Below, one piece after another: positions 34,428-42,413 of a stretch of DNA of 64,000 nt. Each line of letters begins with the position of its first letter. The stretch's first letter is position 1. The notes beneath the pieces are model-generated. The model saw only the letters and a program-made list of their open reading frames with translations. It did no database searches and was not told the DNA's origin. The translations under genes were made by a program, and so were the position numbers. This stretch comes from an uncultured Eubacteriales bacterium (lineage in GTDB: Bacteria; Bacillota; Clostridia; Oscillospirales; Oscillospiraceae), in contig UQWI01000001.1 in assembly GCA_900544765.1 (NCBI GenBank), forward strand, positions 322,503 to 386,502, written 5' to 3'.

Positions 34428-34844
34428 CTAATCCATATCTATTTCCTTGCCGTCAAGCAGGACGTCCCCGTTTGGTTTATATGTGAGCACATTGTGGAGG
34501 TCGCCTTCCCAGTAATCTACAGTCACGCTGCCATCACTGGTCTGCTCGATTGCAAGCAGGTTTACCAGCCCCGGCGCAAGCTCATCGCAGTAGAGTATGT
34601 GCCCGTCCTCGACGCTGAAGCTCACGAAACCGTCCACCTCCGTCCCGACAGAACGGAACAGCATCAAATCCTCGGCTATGTCGTCCTCCGTCACCTCGTC
34701 CGAAGGCGAGGCCGACATTAGTTCCGCCGCCTTCTGTTTCGCAGCTTCATCAGGCATAGACGCCATCAGCGCAGAGCGCGCCCCGCAGGCCGTGAGCGTC
34801 AGCAGCACAAGCACGAGCGCTATGTATTTGACTGCCTTTTTCAT
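34428..34844 (-). CDS. Small lipoprotein of unknown function
   Basis: The protein has 138 residues. Its signal peptide MKKAVKYIALVLVLLTLTAC has the lipidated Cys at about residue 20. The mature part is acidic and ends with a YKPNGDVLLDGKEIDMD strand pair. The family is unknown. I chose the ATG at 34844 because the signal sequence begins there. It is the last gene of a leftward group of small exported proteins (34.4-36.5 kb). Confidence 0.7.
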   Translation of the reverse strand: MKKAVKYIALVLVLLTLTACGARSALMASMPDEAAKQKAAELMSASPSDEVTEDDIAEDLMLFRSVGTEVDGFVSFSVEDGHILYCDELAPGLVNLLAIEQTSDGSVTVDYWEGDLHNVLTYKPNGDVLLDGKEIDMD

Positions 34845-34897
34845 TGTCCTCACTCCAAGCACATTTTGCATACCGCCAGAAAATGCAGGCGGTATTT

Positions 34898-35332
34898 TCA
34901 ACTGTCAATCCTGCTGAGCGTTATGCTGCCCTCTCCGTCCAGAAGGCCCTGCGAGGCTTCCTTATCCGTCGGCGTCATTATCAGCGTGTGGTCGTTCGGC
35001 ATGCGATACCGGAAGCTGAATGAATACTCCACGATTCCTCCCTCATCCAGCAAGTACAAGCTCATAGGCCGCACTCTGTCCAGTGAGAACGTACCTATCC
35101 CGGCATCGTATGTCTTTCCGTCGTAAACGACAGATACGTCACAGGTGTTCACCTCACCGTACCCGCCGTCACTGCCGACTCTGACGGTTATATTACCGCT
35201 CTCCGTCGTCCAGGTCGTATCCGGCTGGGTATACGGAAAGTGCGCGGCCCTGTAGTCCAGATTGAGGCATGACAGGGTGTATACCGCTATCCAGAACACA
35301 AGCAGCACCAGCGCGAGGCCGTAAGAGCTCAC
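34898..35332 (-). CDS. Small single-pass membrane protein
   Basis: The 144-residue protein starts at a GTG that overlaps the stop of the tiny gene upstream (GTGA). It begins with a membrane helix (SSYGLALVLLVFWIAVYTLS) and continues as a beta-rich extracellular domain of about 115 residues (SGNITVRVGSDGGYGEVNTC). I prefer this start to a longer open frame upstream because that extension overlaps the tiny gene and lacks its own ribosome site. Function unknown. Confidence 0.55.
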   Translation of the reverse strand: MSSYGLALVLLVFWIAVYTLSCLNLDYRAAHFPYTQPDTTWTTESGNITVRVGSDGGYGEVNTCDVSVVYDGKTYDAGIGTFSLDRVRPMSLYLLDEGGIVEYSFSFRYRMPNDHTLIMTPTDKEASQGLLDGEGSITLSRIDS

Positions 35333-35430
35333 GCGCTCAAGCTTACCGCGTTTTTTAAGACTGCAAACAGCGCAATCAGCAGCACACTTATGACGACTGC
35401 CGGTATGATAATCACGCTCAGGTATACCAT
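35329..35430 (-). CDS. Tiny transmembrane peptide (33 residues)
   Basis: GGAGGCAGCG precedes an ATG that opens a 33-residue frame, almost all of it one hydrophobic helix (VYLSVIIIPAVVISVLLIAL) with a short polar end. Its TGA overlaps the GTG of the next gene, which argues for translational coupling. I recognise no family. It could be a leader peptide that drives translation of the next protein or a membrane partner of it. Confidence 0.5.
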   Translation of the reverse strand: MVYLSVIIIPAVVISVLLIALFAVLKNAVSLSA

Positions 35431-35456
35431 CGCTGCCTCCTAACGCGCCGGGCATT

Positions 35457-35531
35457 TCAGCTTTGCTCAGCGCCCCAGCTGTAATACATGCCTCTGCCTA
35501 TCTCAAGGCCGTTCAGCTCGGCGGGGTCAAT
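35457..35531 (-). other. Shifted-frame extension of the membrane protein at 35527-36111
   Basis: Directly at the stop of the upstream gene, the next frame stays open for 24 residues (IDPAELNGLEIGRGMYYSWG and four more) and then ends. The text reads like the natural end of an exported domain, so the preceding gene may have lost one base near 35530. It has no start of its own. Confidence 0.4.
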
Positions 35532-36111
35532 ACACCATCGGAAGCTCGATGTCATAGTCCCTGCTGTAGCCGCCGCAGTTCACCGTGAAGTTTATATATG
35601 CCCGACCGACTACAGCTGCGCTTTCACCAGGCTCAAAATCATATGAGCTGGACAGCCAAAGTTCTTTTATAACCGCATCCCTGCCGTTCACATAGTCCTG
35701 CTCCGTCACAGGGACAGATATTCTTCCTCTCTCATCCAAATCATGAGCGAAATCGTAGGACAGGCCCATGTTTTCATCGAGCGCAGCCTCAATTCCCACC
35801 TTGGATATACGCGGCTCCGGTACCAAAAGCGGTCTGTCGCCATACCAGCTGTTATTGGTGAAAATCTCTATTACAAGCTTTATACCGCGGCCCACGTTGT
35901 CCAGATAAGTGTAAGCCTCCGGGGTAAAGTTCCCTCCGGAGAAGCTCACAGTCTCGCCGGTGAATAGCCGTTCGGCATATATACTGCCATTATCCAGCTC
36001 CGGCGGGAGCTCGTCGCTGACCCGCCAACCGTTCCACCAATCCGAAAACGCGCCGATGGCCGTGACAAGCACAAGCACGAGCACGAGTATTATCACCTGC
36101 CATCGGCGCAT
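35527..36111 (-). CDS. Single-pass membrane protein, possibly frameshifted at its end
   Basis: The 194-residue protein has an N-terminal membrane anchor (RRWQVIILVLVLVLVTAIGA) and an extracytoplasmic beta-rich domain with FTGETVSFSGGNFTPEAY and NFTVNCGGYSRDYDIELPMV. The family is not recognised. An open frame with coding character begins at the stop codon in another phase, suggesting a recent frameshift that cut off about 24 residues. The neighbours are other small exported proteins. Confidence 0.6.
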   Translation of the reverse strand: MRRWQVIILVLVLVLVTAIGAFSDWWNGWRVSDELPPELDNGSIYAERLFTGETVSFSGGNFTPEAYTYLDNVGRGIKLVIEIFTNNSWYGDRPLLVPEPRISKVGIEAALDENMGLSYDFAHDLDERGRISVPVTEQDYVNGRDAVIKELWLSSSYDFEPGESAAVVGRAYINFTVNCGGYSRDYDIELPMVY

Positions 36112-36193
36112 TCATCTCACCTCTCAGTTTTGCCTGCCGCCCGCATTTGCGAACGCATCCTTGAGGATGTAAACGCAATCAGCGGGGTATTTG

Positions 36194-36487
36194 TCACTCC
36201 GCGCCTCGCTCGAACCGCATCACGGACAAATCTGTAATCAGGCCCGAGATATCCAGCTCGGGCATCGAGCCCATGTATGTAGTGGCTATGCGCTGCATAT
36301 CGCGGAACGTGCTCTCATCTATGCTGGATATTTCAATATCCAGCATCTGCTCCATATACTCTAACTCCTCCGGGTACTGTTCAAATATCCCCGCGAGCTC
36401 GTCCTCAGTCAGAGCCACTTCCCGGCCGCAGGCCGGCAAAGCCAGAAGCAGTAGCATCGCCAGAATAAGTACAGATACCTTTTTCAA
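36194..36487 (-). CDS. Small lipoprotein
   Basis: The protein has about 97 residues from a TTG at 36487, with GGAAGGTG in front; an upstream in-frame start adds ten residues. The signal peptide ends in a LALPAC lipobox. The mature part is short and acidic, with helical text (TEDELAGIFEQYPEELEYME). Function unknown. Confidence 0.55.
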   Translation of the reverse strand: MKKVSVLILAMLLLLALPACGREVALTEDELAGIFEQYPEELEYMEQMLDIEISSIDESTFRDMQRIATTYMGSMPELDISGLITDLSVMRFERGAE

Positions 36488-36540
36488 AGCTTTCACCTTC
36501 CTGGATTGAAGAATCAATACACTTTATATCTTAGTAAAAT

Positions 36541-37356
36541 TCAATCCACAAAATATTCGGGATGTTCCTCAATTGCATCTTCAAGGTTTGTCAGTCCATA
36601 CCCTGCGTAGAATGTATTAGAATTTAGCTTCTGAACTTTAAAAAATGAACCATTATAATTCATCAAGGTGGTAAATGGTGCGGTAGCCACGTCTACAATT
36701 CTTGTCTCTGAAAAACGTCCAACTGGATTTCCAGTCCAAGAATCAATCAGGTCATATTCATAATCGATAATAGTTCCGCTCATAACAGCAAACGCAAGCC
36801 TATGTGTAGCGTCAGTGCCATCTGTTAGAGTTTCATACGGGTTTGGGCCATTGACTGTAACACTAACTTCCCCAGAAACGCCCGCACTCAATGTAAAGCC
36901 TTTGAAGTCTCTAGATATTTGAATATCCATATTAAAAGTTTCTGTCACTGATGATTCTTCTGAAACCATTCCGCCATAGTCCCCCTTTAGAGGGCCATAA
37001 GGCTGAATGACTGTTATTGTTGCATTACCAGGCATATACCGTGCCATACTTTGGCTAGCTTCAAAATGTTTTACTGCAAGTTCTGTCATAAACTCCGAAA
37101 ACTTATAGTTTTCATTATTTATAAACCTTGTTGCCTCTGTTTGAAGCATTTTATAAGTATATGGCGTCAGTTCCGTAATACTTTCATTATAAATACTCTC
37201 AACCAACTCTACTTCGCTTGAGTAAACAGCGAATATTTCATCTGTAACAGATGTTGGAAGCAACAATGTTTCATCTTCCGAGTCCGCTAACGCCACTGTT
37301 CCGAGGGACAAGCACATGGCGAAAACCAGGAGCAGGCTTATGAGTTTTTTCTTCAT
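36541..37356 (-). CDS. Secreted protein of unknown function (AT-rich gene)
   Basis: The 271-residue protein has a clear signal peptide (MKKKLISLLLVFAMCLSLGT, cleavage near ALA-D at about 25). A helical part with YTYKMLQTEATRFINNENYK follows, then a beta-rich domain with TFNMDIQISRDFKGFTLSAG and VSGEVSVTVNGPNPYE. No cysteines or anchor are seen after the signal, so it is probably released. Base composition is much more AT-rich than in the neighbours, a sign of transfer. I do not recognise the family. Confidence 0.65.
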   Translation of the reverse strand: MKKKLISLLLVFAMCLSLGTVALADSEDETLLLPTSVTDEIFAVYSSEVELVESIYNESITELTPYTYKMLQTEATRFINNENYKFSEFMTELAVKHFEASQSMARYMPGNATITVIQPYGPLKGDYGGMVSEESSVTETFNMDIQISRDFKGFTLSAGVSGEVSVTVNGPNPYETLTDGTDATHRLAFAVMSGTIIDYEYDLIDSWTGNPVGRFSETRIVDVATAPFTTLMNYNGSFFKVQKLNSNTFYAGYGLTNLEDAIEEHPEYFVD

Positions 37357-37585
37357 TTCTTTTTCTCCTTTCTGATTTTACCAGATTCCCCTATAGCTGT
37401 CCAGTCAAATTTCTAAATTTCCGCGCGTATAGGCATCACCCCTTTGTTGGTTTTGCTTATCTGTATATTACATTACAATATGTTATTGCTATTGTCAATA
37501 GAAATTTCAAATTTATTCTGCATACCCTTTATTTTTCTTAAGCAGCTTATATTGCAAAGAATATAAAAAAACTTTGAAAATACTA

Positions 37586-37614
37586 TTGACTTCATCATAG
37601 CGTTGTGGTATCTT
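37586..37614 (+). promoter_or_regulatory. Promoter of the PadR operon
   Basis: The -35 is TTGACT (37586-37591) and the -10 is TATCTT (37609-37614), with a 17-bp spacer. The PadR gene starts 20 bp downstream, so self-repression is likely. The remaining gap from 37357 is AT-rich with no gene. Confidence 0.6.
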
Positions 37615-37633
37615 TTACCTAGAGGTTGTTGCA

Positions 37634-37996
37634 ATGACTAAAGAAAACAGTGGACACAGTTTTGAAGCGTTTTATAAGCGCGCAACCAGCCCGCTTGTTG
37701 TGCTCAGACTGCTTGGTGAAAAGCCCATGTACGGCTATGAAATCACGCAGGAAATGAAAAAGCGCAGCGACGGGAAATACACTATTTCTATCCTTTACCC
37801 CGTGCTGTACCGTCTGATAGAACAGGGGTACATCAAGGAGGACAGGACGGAAGTGGTGGGCGGCCGCGCAAGGACCTACTACGCCATAACGCCGGAAGGC
37901 ACGGCGTATTTCAAAAAGACATTGAAGGAGTACTACACGATTTCGTTTGTCTTTGACGGCTTGATGGGGGGCTATGCCGATGAGCAGGACGGTTGA
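37634..37996 (+). CDS. PadR-family transcriptional regulator
   Basis: The 120-residue winged-helix regulator has SPLVVLRLLGEKPMYGYEIT, SILYPVLYRLIEQGYIKED and ARTYYAITPEGTAYFKKTLK, the standard PadR order. It overlaps the downstream HAAS gene. PadR/HAAS pairs typically control an adjacent membrane or export function; here the third gene is the secreted protein at 38363. Confidence 0.92.
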   Translation: MTKENSGHSFEAFYKRATSPLVVLRLLGEKPMYGYEITQEMKKRSDGKYTISILYPVLYRLIEQGYIKEDRTEVVGGRARTYYAITPEGTAYFKKTLKEYYTISFVFDGLMGGYADEQDG

Positions 37997-38360
37997 GAGC
38001 TATCTCAAGTGCGTTCGCAGGAAACTCTGTGCCGGGTCCAAGACCAAGGACGAGTTAATTCAGGGCCTGCGCAGCGAGCTTATCGAGCTGGGTGACGAGC
38101 CCAGTTACGACGACCTGATAAGCACATTCGGTACCCCCTCTCAGGTTGCCGCGGAGCTGCAAAGCTCTGTGGGCGAAACTGAGGCCTATTCCGCAAGGTC
38201 TTTCTCGAAACGCGTCGCCGTAACATTTGGCGTTATCGCGGCAGTGCTCGTTGTGACATTGGCATCGTACATGCTGTACGTTAGCAATGTCACAGCTGAT
38301 TATTACGCAATTTCTGATGAAATAATTGTTGCTGACGACTATCCATTAATCGAGGCTTAA
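37980..38360 (+). CDS. HAAS/DUF1700-type membrane signalling protein
   Basis: The protein has about 126 residues. The N-terminal HAAS domain (about 1-60) has VESYLKCVRRKLCAGSKTKD and SYDDLISTFGTPSQVAAELQ. One membrane helix lies at about 78-100, with a short external tail. It is the usual partner of PadR regulators. I chose the second of two close ATGs because its distance to GGGGGG is better. Confidence 0.85.
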   Translation: MSRTVESYLKCVRRKLCAGSKTKDELIQGLRSELIELGDEPSYDDLISTFGTPSQVAAELQSSVGETEAYSARSFSKRVAVTFGVIAAVLVVTLASYMLYVSNVTADYYAISDEIIVADDYPLIEA

Positions 38361-38362
38361 AA

Positions 38363-38809
38363 ATGAAAAAAGTAATTTCTTTGCTTTGAGCTCTAGTTGC
38401 ATTGTTCTCTTGCCTATCTGCAACTGCTTTTGCGGACGATGACATTATATATTTGGATGACGGCTATTACATTGTGTATACTCTTGAACAAGAAGCAGTC
38501 ATTCAGCCCAACAGTGTAAATGAGACTCGTGTCGTCAAGGGCAGTAGAACAGGTTATCTTTATAATTCCAGCGATGAGATGATGGCTTCTGTCACTCTAA
38601 ACGCTACTTTCCAATATGATGGCGCCAGTGCCGAAGCCACAAAAGCCACCTATAATTACCACGTTTACGCTGATGATTGGCGTTTTGATTCCGGCCAGTC
38701 TTATTGCAGCGGAAATCAGGCAATAGCCAGAGTTGTATTTAATGCACCTGTAATTGATAAAGCGCTCACTGTTACCATCACTTGCAGCCCAGATGGTGAG
38801 CTTTCCTAA
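38363..38809 (+). pseudogene. Secreted protein gene with in-frame TGA in its signal peptide
   Basis: From the ATG at 38363 the frame reads MKKVISLL, then TGA (38387-38389), then ALVALFSCLSATAFADDD and about 127 further residues to the TAA. Without the stop this is a textbook signal peptide and a small secreted beta-rich protein; a TGG-to-TGA change would explain it. An internal TTG at 38402 could restart translation, but the signal sequence would lose its positive N-terminus. It is the third gene of the PadR/HAAS operon. Confidence 0.65.
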
Positions 38810-38828
38810 CAAATAACAACAAAAAAAG

Positions 38829-38858
38829 AAAACCCCCGGACGAAAGTCCGGGGGTTTT
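38829..38858. terminator. Bidirectional terminator
   Basis: AAAACCCCCGGAC and GTCCGGGGGTTTT form a 13-bp stem with a GAAA tetraloop. It serves the PadR operon and the converging phosphate genes. Confidence 0.92.
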
Positions 38859-38872
38859 GTGCTGTCTGTTTA

Positions 38873-39496
38873 TCAGGTGTTGTCCATTATAACGCCCTCG
38901 ACCACGTCTGCGACGTTCTCGCAGGCGTCGGCGCAGTTCTCGAGGTACTTGTACACCTCGCGCCAGGCGATTATCTCGAGCGCGTCCGCGCCGGAGCGGT
39001 GCAGCGCCGCCATGCAGCTGATAAAGCGGCGGTCGGCCTCCTCCTCCATCGTGTTTATACGGATGATGTGGTCCTTGAGCGTCTTGGAGCGCTTGAAGTT
39101 CGGGAACTCGACGAGCATTTCCTTCACGCTCTCGCAGCAGTGGATGACAACCTTGGCCATGTCCACGGCGTCCGGATGCATCTTGCGGATGTTGTTCGTG
39201 TAGAGGCGCAGGAACACGTCCTCTATCTTGTCGGTTATGTTGTCGATGCAGTGCGACAGCTCTATTATGTCCTCGCGCTCTATCGGCGTGATAAAGGCCT
39301 TGGCCAGCTGGTCTATCATCTTGTGCTTGCACTCGTCGGCGCTGTGCTCGAGCTCGTGCATTTCGTCGATTCGCCTCGGCAGGCTCTCGGGGTCAAAGTT
39401 GTCCATGACCTCTTCGAGCATGTGCGCCGCCCTGCAGGCGTAATCCGCGCAGTCTATGAAATTGTTGAAGAAAAACTCATCCTGCTTCTTAGACAT
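38873..39496 (-). CDS. DUF47/PhoU-like phosphate transport accessory protein
   Basis: The 207-residue all-helical protein has EFFFNNFIDCADYACRAAHM, MHELEHSADECKHKMIDQLA and PIEREDIIELSHCIDNITDK, the DUF47 pattern related to PhoU. It is encoded directly after a PiT transporter, the standard pairing, and probably gates phosphate uptake or binds metal clusters at the membrane. Confidence 0.93.
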   Translation of the reverse strand: MSKKQDEFFFNNFIDCADYACRAAHMLEEVMDNFDPESLPRRIDEMHELEHSADECKHKMIDQLAKAFITPIEREDIIELSHCIDNITDKIEDVFLRLYTNNIRKMHPDAVDMAKVVIHCCESVKEMLVEFPNFKRSKTLKDHIIRINTMEEEADRRFISCMAALHRSGADALEIIAWREVYKYLENCADACENVADVVEGVIMDNT

Positions 39497-39532
39497 TATC
39501 TTTACCCCCGTAATATTGTATGTAAGTGCGCG

Positions 39533-40618
39533 TCAAATGCCCCAGATAGAGATAAACGCCTTGGCCACCAGGAAGCTGATAAGGCCGCAGCCCGGGAAGG
39601 TGAACACCCAGGTGAGCACCATGTCCCGCACGACGCCGAAGTTTATAGCGGATATACGCTTCACCGCGCCGACGCCCATGATGGCGCTGGTCTTGGTGTG
39701 CGTGGTGCTGACTGGTATACCGAACACGCTGGAGAGCAGCAGGCAGAAGGCCGCGGACAAGTCGGCGCTGAAGCCCTGGTATTTCTCCAGCTTTACCATG
39801 TCCATGCCGACGCTCTTTATTATCTTCTCACCGCCGACACTCGTGCCCAGGCCCATGACCAGCGAGCAGAGCAGCATCAGCCACACGGGTATAGACAGCG
39901 CGCCCACGTCGCTCTGGCCGTTGCAGAAGGCCAGACCCAAAAACAGCACGCCGATAAACTTCTGGCCGTCCTGCGCGCCGTGCATGAAGCTCATCGCCGC
40001 CGCGCCCGCTATCTGCGCCCACTTGAAGAAGCCCTGCGTCCTTCGCCTGTCGGCCCGGTCAAAAATCAGCGTAACGAGCTTGCAGAAAACCCAGCCGGAG
40101 CCGAAGCCCAGCGCGAGGCTGAGCACCAGGCCGTAGAGCACCTTGGCCCACTCGTCGAAGTTGATGCCGCCGAGGCCGTTGTGTATGGCTATGGCAGCGC
40201 CGGTCAGGCCCGCGATGAGGCTGTGGCTCTCGCTCGTCGGTATGCCGAGGAAGCTCGCGCCCGTGGAGTACACCACGATGGAAAACAGCGCCGCACACAG
40301 CGCTATCAGCGCCTCCTGCGAGTTGCCGCCGAAGTCCACCATATTGCTTATCGTGAACGCGACGGAGCTGTTGATGTGCGTCATGATAAAGACGCCAAGG
40401 AAGTTGAAGATGGCGCTCATGAGAATAGCCGGACGCACGCCCATGCAGCGTGTGCTAATGCACGTTGCGATCGCGTTGGGCGCGTCAGTCCAGCCATTTA
40501 CGAAAATAACGCCTATTGTGAGCAGTGTGGTTATAAGCAGCGCCGGGTCCGAGCCCATCTGCTGCATAAAATGCCCGAAGCTAACATCCATTGCCGGCAA
40601 TACCGGAACACCCCCCAT
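39533..40618 (-). CDS. pit: Inorganic phosphate transporter, PiT family
   Basis: The 361-residue transporter has about ten helices and the two PiT repeats (GWTDAPNAIATCISTRCMGV near residue 40 and SVFGIPVSTTHTKTSAIMG near 300). GAQDGQKFIGVL marks the central loop. It is cotranscribed with the DUF47 protein. It imports phosphate by cation symport. Confidence 0.93.
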   Translation of the reverse strand: MGGVPVLPAMDVSFGHFMQQMGSDPALLITTLLTIGVIFVNGWTDAPNAIATCISTRCMGVRPAILMSAIFNFLGVFIMTHINSSVAFTISNMVDFGGNSQEALIALCAALFSIVVYSTGASFLGIPTSESHSLIAGLTGAAIAIHNGLGGINFDEWAKVLYGLVLSLALGFGSGWVFCKLVTLIFDRADRRRTQGFFKWAQIAGAAAMSFMHGAQDGQKFIGVLFLGLAFCNGQSDVGALSIPVWLMLLCSLVMGLGTSVGGEKIIKSVGMDMVKLEKYQGFSADLSAAFCLLLSSVFGIPVSTTHTKTSAIMGVGAVKRISAINFGVVRDMVLTWVFTFPGCGLISFLVAKAFISIWGI

Positions 40619-40756
40619 GATATGTTACATGAAACAGCTTACCGTAAACCGACTCGGTTTGTCAATAGTAATGTTAATTCGCGGTAAAGATTTGGTTAAT
40701 CGCACCGTGTTTTGCGTCCGAGCGGTACTTTTTGCGTAAAATATTGCTCACAGGTG

Positions 40757-40784
40757 TTGAACGGCGCTCAAGCAATGCTATAAT
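40757..40784 (+). promoter_or_regulatory. Promoter of the CorA gene
   Basis: The -35 is TTGAAC (40757-40762) and the -10 is TATAAT (40779-40784), with a 16-bp spacer. It lies 32 bp before the start codon. Confidence 0.7.
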
Positions 40785-40816
40785 GTTGGCAAACAGATAT
40801 TGAGGGGTAGACTGCC

Positions 40817-41668
40817 ATGTCGAACAACTCGGCCCCCATCAGGGCGATAAACATCATCAGCGCGGCGGAGTTTCGTGACGCGCACGCGGGCTTTGAGCAC
40901 GGCCACGAGCTGCTGCACTGGCTCGGCTCGATACGCTACTGCAAGGCCGAGCGCTACGGTAAGAGCACTATAGGCACGGTGCGTGTCCCGCAAAAGAGCG
41001 GCGAGCGCGCCGGGCGGCTCTCCTTCGGCTTCAGCATCTCCGGCGGCGAGCTGCTGCTCATCGAGGACAGCGGGCGGCTGCGTCAGCTTGTGCGCCAGTC
41101 CGGGCTGGCACACGACACGTCGGCGCCGGATGTACTGCTGCTGCGGCTATTGTCGCTGCTCACGGACGGCGACGTGCTCTATCTCTCGCACATGGAGCAG
41201 GAACTCGACCGGCTCGAGGACGCACTGATCCGCGACGCCGACCCAGCCGACTTCCTCGTCCAGCTCACGGACTACCGCAGGAAGCTCTCGGAGTTCGCCT
41301 CGTACTACGAGCAGCTCTCGGCGATGGGCGAGCTGCTCGGCCAGGGCAGCGTTGAGCGCGAGGGCTGGGAACACTTCACGATGAGCGCCGAACGGCTGCA
41401 CAACGACGTACAGCAGCTGCGTGAGGGTACGGTGCATCTGCGCGAGCTGTATCAGGCCCGCCAGGCCGCCACGCAGAACAGGGTCATGGGCATCCTGACC
41501 ATTGTGACGACGATCTTCCTGCCTCTGACGCTGCTGACCGGCTGGTACGGCATGAATTTCGACATGCCCGAGCTGCACTGGCGCTACGGCTACCTGGCCG
41601 TCATAGCCGTCGCCGCCGTCGTGGTCGTGCTCGAGATAATATACTTCAAGCGCAAAAAGTTCTTCTAA
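40817..41668 (+). CDS. CorA-family divalent cation transporter
   Basis: The 283-residue protein has a cytoplasmic alpha/beta and long-helix domain, then two membrane helices at the C-terminus. The signature GMN is in LLTGWYGMNFDMPELHW near residue 253. The N-terminal domain is shorter than in E. coli CorA, fitting the small CorA-like group. It is a channel for magnesium or a related ion. Confidence 0.9.
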   Translation: MSNNSAPIRAINIISAAEFRDAHAGFEHGHELLHWLGSIRYCKAERYGKSTIGTVRVPQKSGERAGRLSFGFSISGGELLLIEDSGRLRQLVRQSGLAHDTSAPDVLLLRLLSLLTDGDVLYLSHMEQELDRLEDALIRDADPADFLVQLTDYRRKLSEFASYYEQLSAMGELLGQGSVEREGWEHFTMSAERLHNDVQQLREGTVHLRELYQARQAATQNRVMGILTIVTTIFLPLTLLTGWYGMNFDMPELHWRYGYLAVIAVAAVVVVLEIIYFKRKKFF

Positions 41669-41672
41669 GCCG

Positions 41673-41704
41673 AAAGCCCGGGCACTCTCGCCCGGGCTTT
41701 TTAA
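41673..41704. terminator. Terminator after the CorA gene
   Basis: AAAGCCCGGGC and GCCCGGGCTTT form an 11-bp stem, followed by TTTT. Confidence 0.88.
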
Positions 41705-41710
41705 AACAAA

Positions 41711-41738
41711 ACGGAGCAAGCGCTAACGCTTGCTCCGT
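41711..41738 (-). terminator. Terminator of the tRNA operon
   Basis: ACGGAGCAAGCG and CGCTTGCTCCGT form a 12-bp stem with loop CTAA. On the minus strand it is followed by TTTGTTTT. Its AGCAAGCG...CGCTTGCT core resembles hairpin 1 of the dispersed repeat. Confidence 0.85.
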
Positions 41739-41743
41739 TATTC

Positions 41744-41818
41744 TGGAGGCGCCATCCGGATTTGAACCGGAGAATCGGGGATTTGCAGTCCCCTGCCTTA
41801 CCACTTGGCTATGGCGCC
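41744..41818 (-). tRNA. tRNA-Cys(GCA)
   Basis: The acceptor is GGCGCCA / TGGCGCC, the anticodon stem GGGGA / TCCCC with loop CTGCAAA (anticodon GCA), and the T loop TTCAAAT. CCA is encoded. It is the last of four tRNAs read leftward. Confidence 0.95.
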
Positions 41819-42033
41819 GTCGTCGCTGCATTGCTCAAGGTTCCGATCTTGCCCCTGTGTCGGGAGGGTCAAGATCTCCACCTTCCGCAATACGCTCCTC
41901 TCAAAAATGAAAGCGCGCTTTCATTTTTGTTTTTGCATCGGGAGGCGAAAATCTGCATCCTCCGAGGAGGCGTGCCCCTGTGCGGGACCCCGTTAGCAAG
42001 ATAGCCGCTGTTCGCGGCTATCTGCAACAGTTC
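41819..42033 (-). other. Hairpin-rich spacer between tRNA-Gly and tRNA-Cys
   Basis: The 215-bp gap inside the tRNA group holds three hairpins. GATAGCCGC / GCGGCTATC (42000-42022) follows tRNA-Gly. A perfect 28-nt palindrome lies at 41902-41929 (arms CAAAAATGAAAGCG / CGCTTTCATTTTTG). GATCTTG / TCAAGATC (41845-41876) has a CCCC...GGG centre. The design recalls the dispersed repeat, but the spacer text matches only weakly. Confidence 0.45.
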
Positions 42034-42109
42034 TGGAGCGGGCAACGAGATTCGAACTCGCTACCTCCACCTTGGCAAGGTGGCGCTCTGCCAAATGAGC
42101 TATGCCCGC
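42034..42109 (-). tRNA. tRNA-Gly(GCC)
   Basis: The acceptor is GCGGGCA / TGCCCGC, the anticodon stem CCACC / GGTGG with loop TTGCCAA (anticodon GCC), and the T loop TTCGAAT. CCA is encoded. Confidence 0.95.
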
Positions 42110-42112
42110 AAA

Positions 42113-42188
<76 letters not shown>

Positions 42189-42219
42189 AAATCTTCAATT
42201 TCCAGCCGCTTTGGAAAAA

Positions 42220-42296
42220 TGGTGGGAACAACTGGACTCGAACCAGTGACCCCTTGCTTGTAAGGCAAGTGCTCTAACCGGCTGAGCTATGCTCCC
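42220..42296 (-). tRNA. tRNA-Val(UAC)
   Basis: The acceptor is GGGAGCA / TGTTCCC, the anticodon stem CTTGC / GCAAG with loop CTTACAA (anticodon TAC), and the T loop TTCGAGT. CCA is encoded. It is first in the Val-Phe-Gly-Cys order. Confidence 0.95.
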
Positions 42297-42313
42297 GGAT
42301 TCGCGGCTTGCTT

Positions 42314-42342
42314 ATTATACGATACCCCCCTCCAATTGTCAA
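42314..42342 (-). promoter_or_regulatory. Consensus promoter of the tRNA operon
   Basis: On the minus strand the -35 is TTGACA (42337-42342) and the -10 is TATAAT (42314-42319), with a 17-bp spacer, a full sigma-A consensus. The first tRNA starts 18 bp on. Confidence 0.92.
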
Positions 42343-42413
42343 TAAGTTTTTTCAAAAAATTTTCTTGTTTTTTCGCATAGGCCTGGGGCAGGCCTTCGCC
42401 CGCCCCTTCGGCC

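Noticed and set aside
38387..38389. TGA as selenocysteine codon
   Set aside because: The position is inside a signal peptide helix with no redox role, and I see no SECIS-like hairpin right after it.
38999..40687. A 562-codon plus-strand frame
   Set aside because: It lies opposite the PiT and DUF47 genes, crosses both, and has low-complexity His/Ala/Asp text, so it is a shadow.
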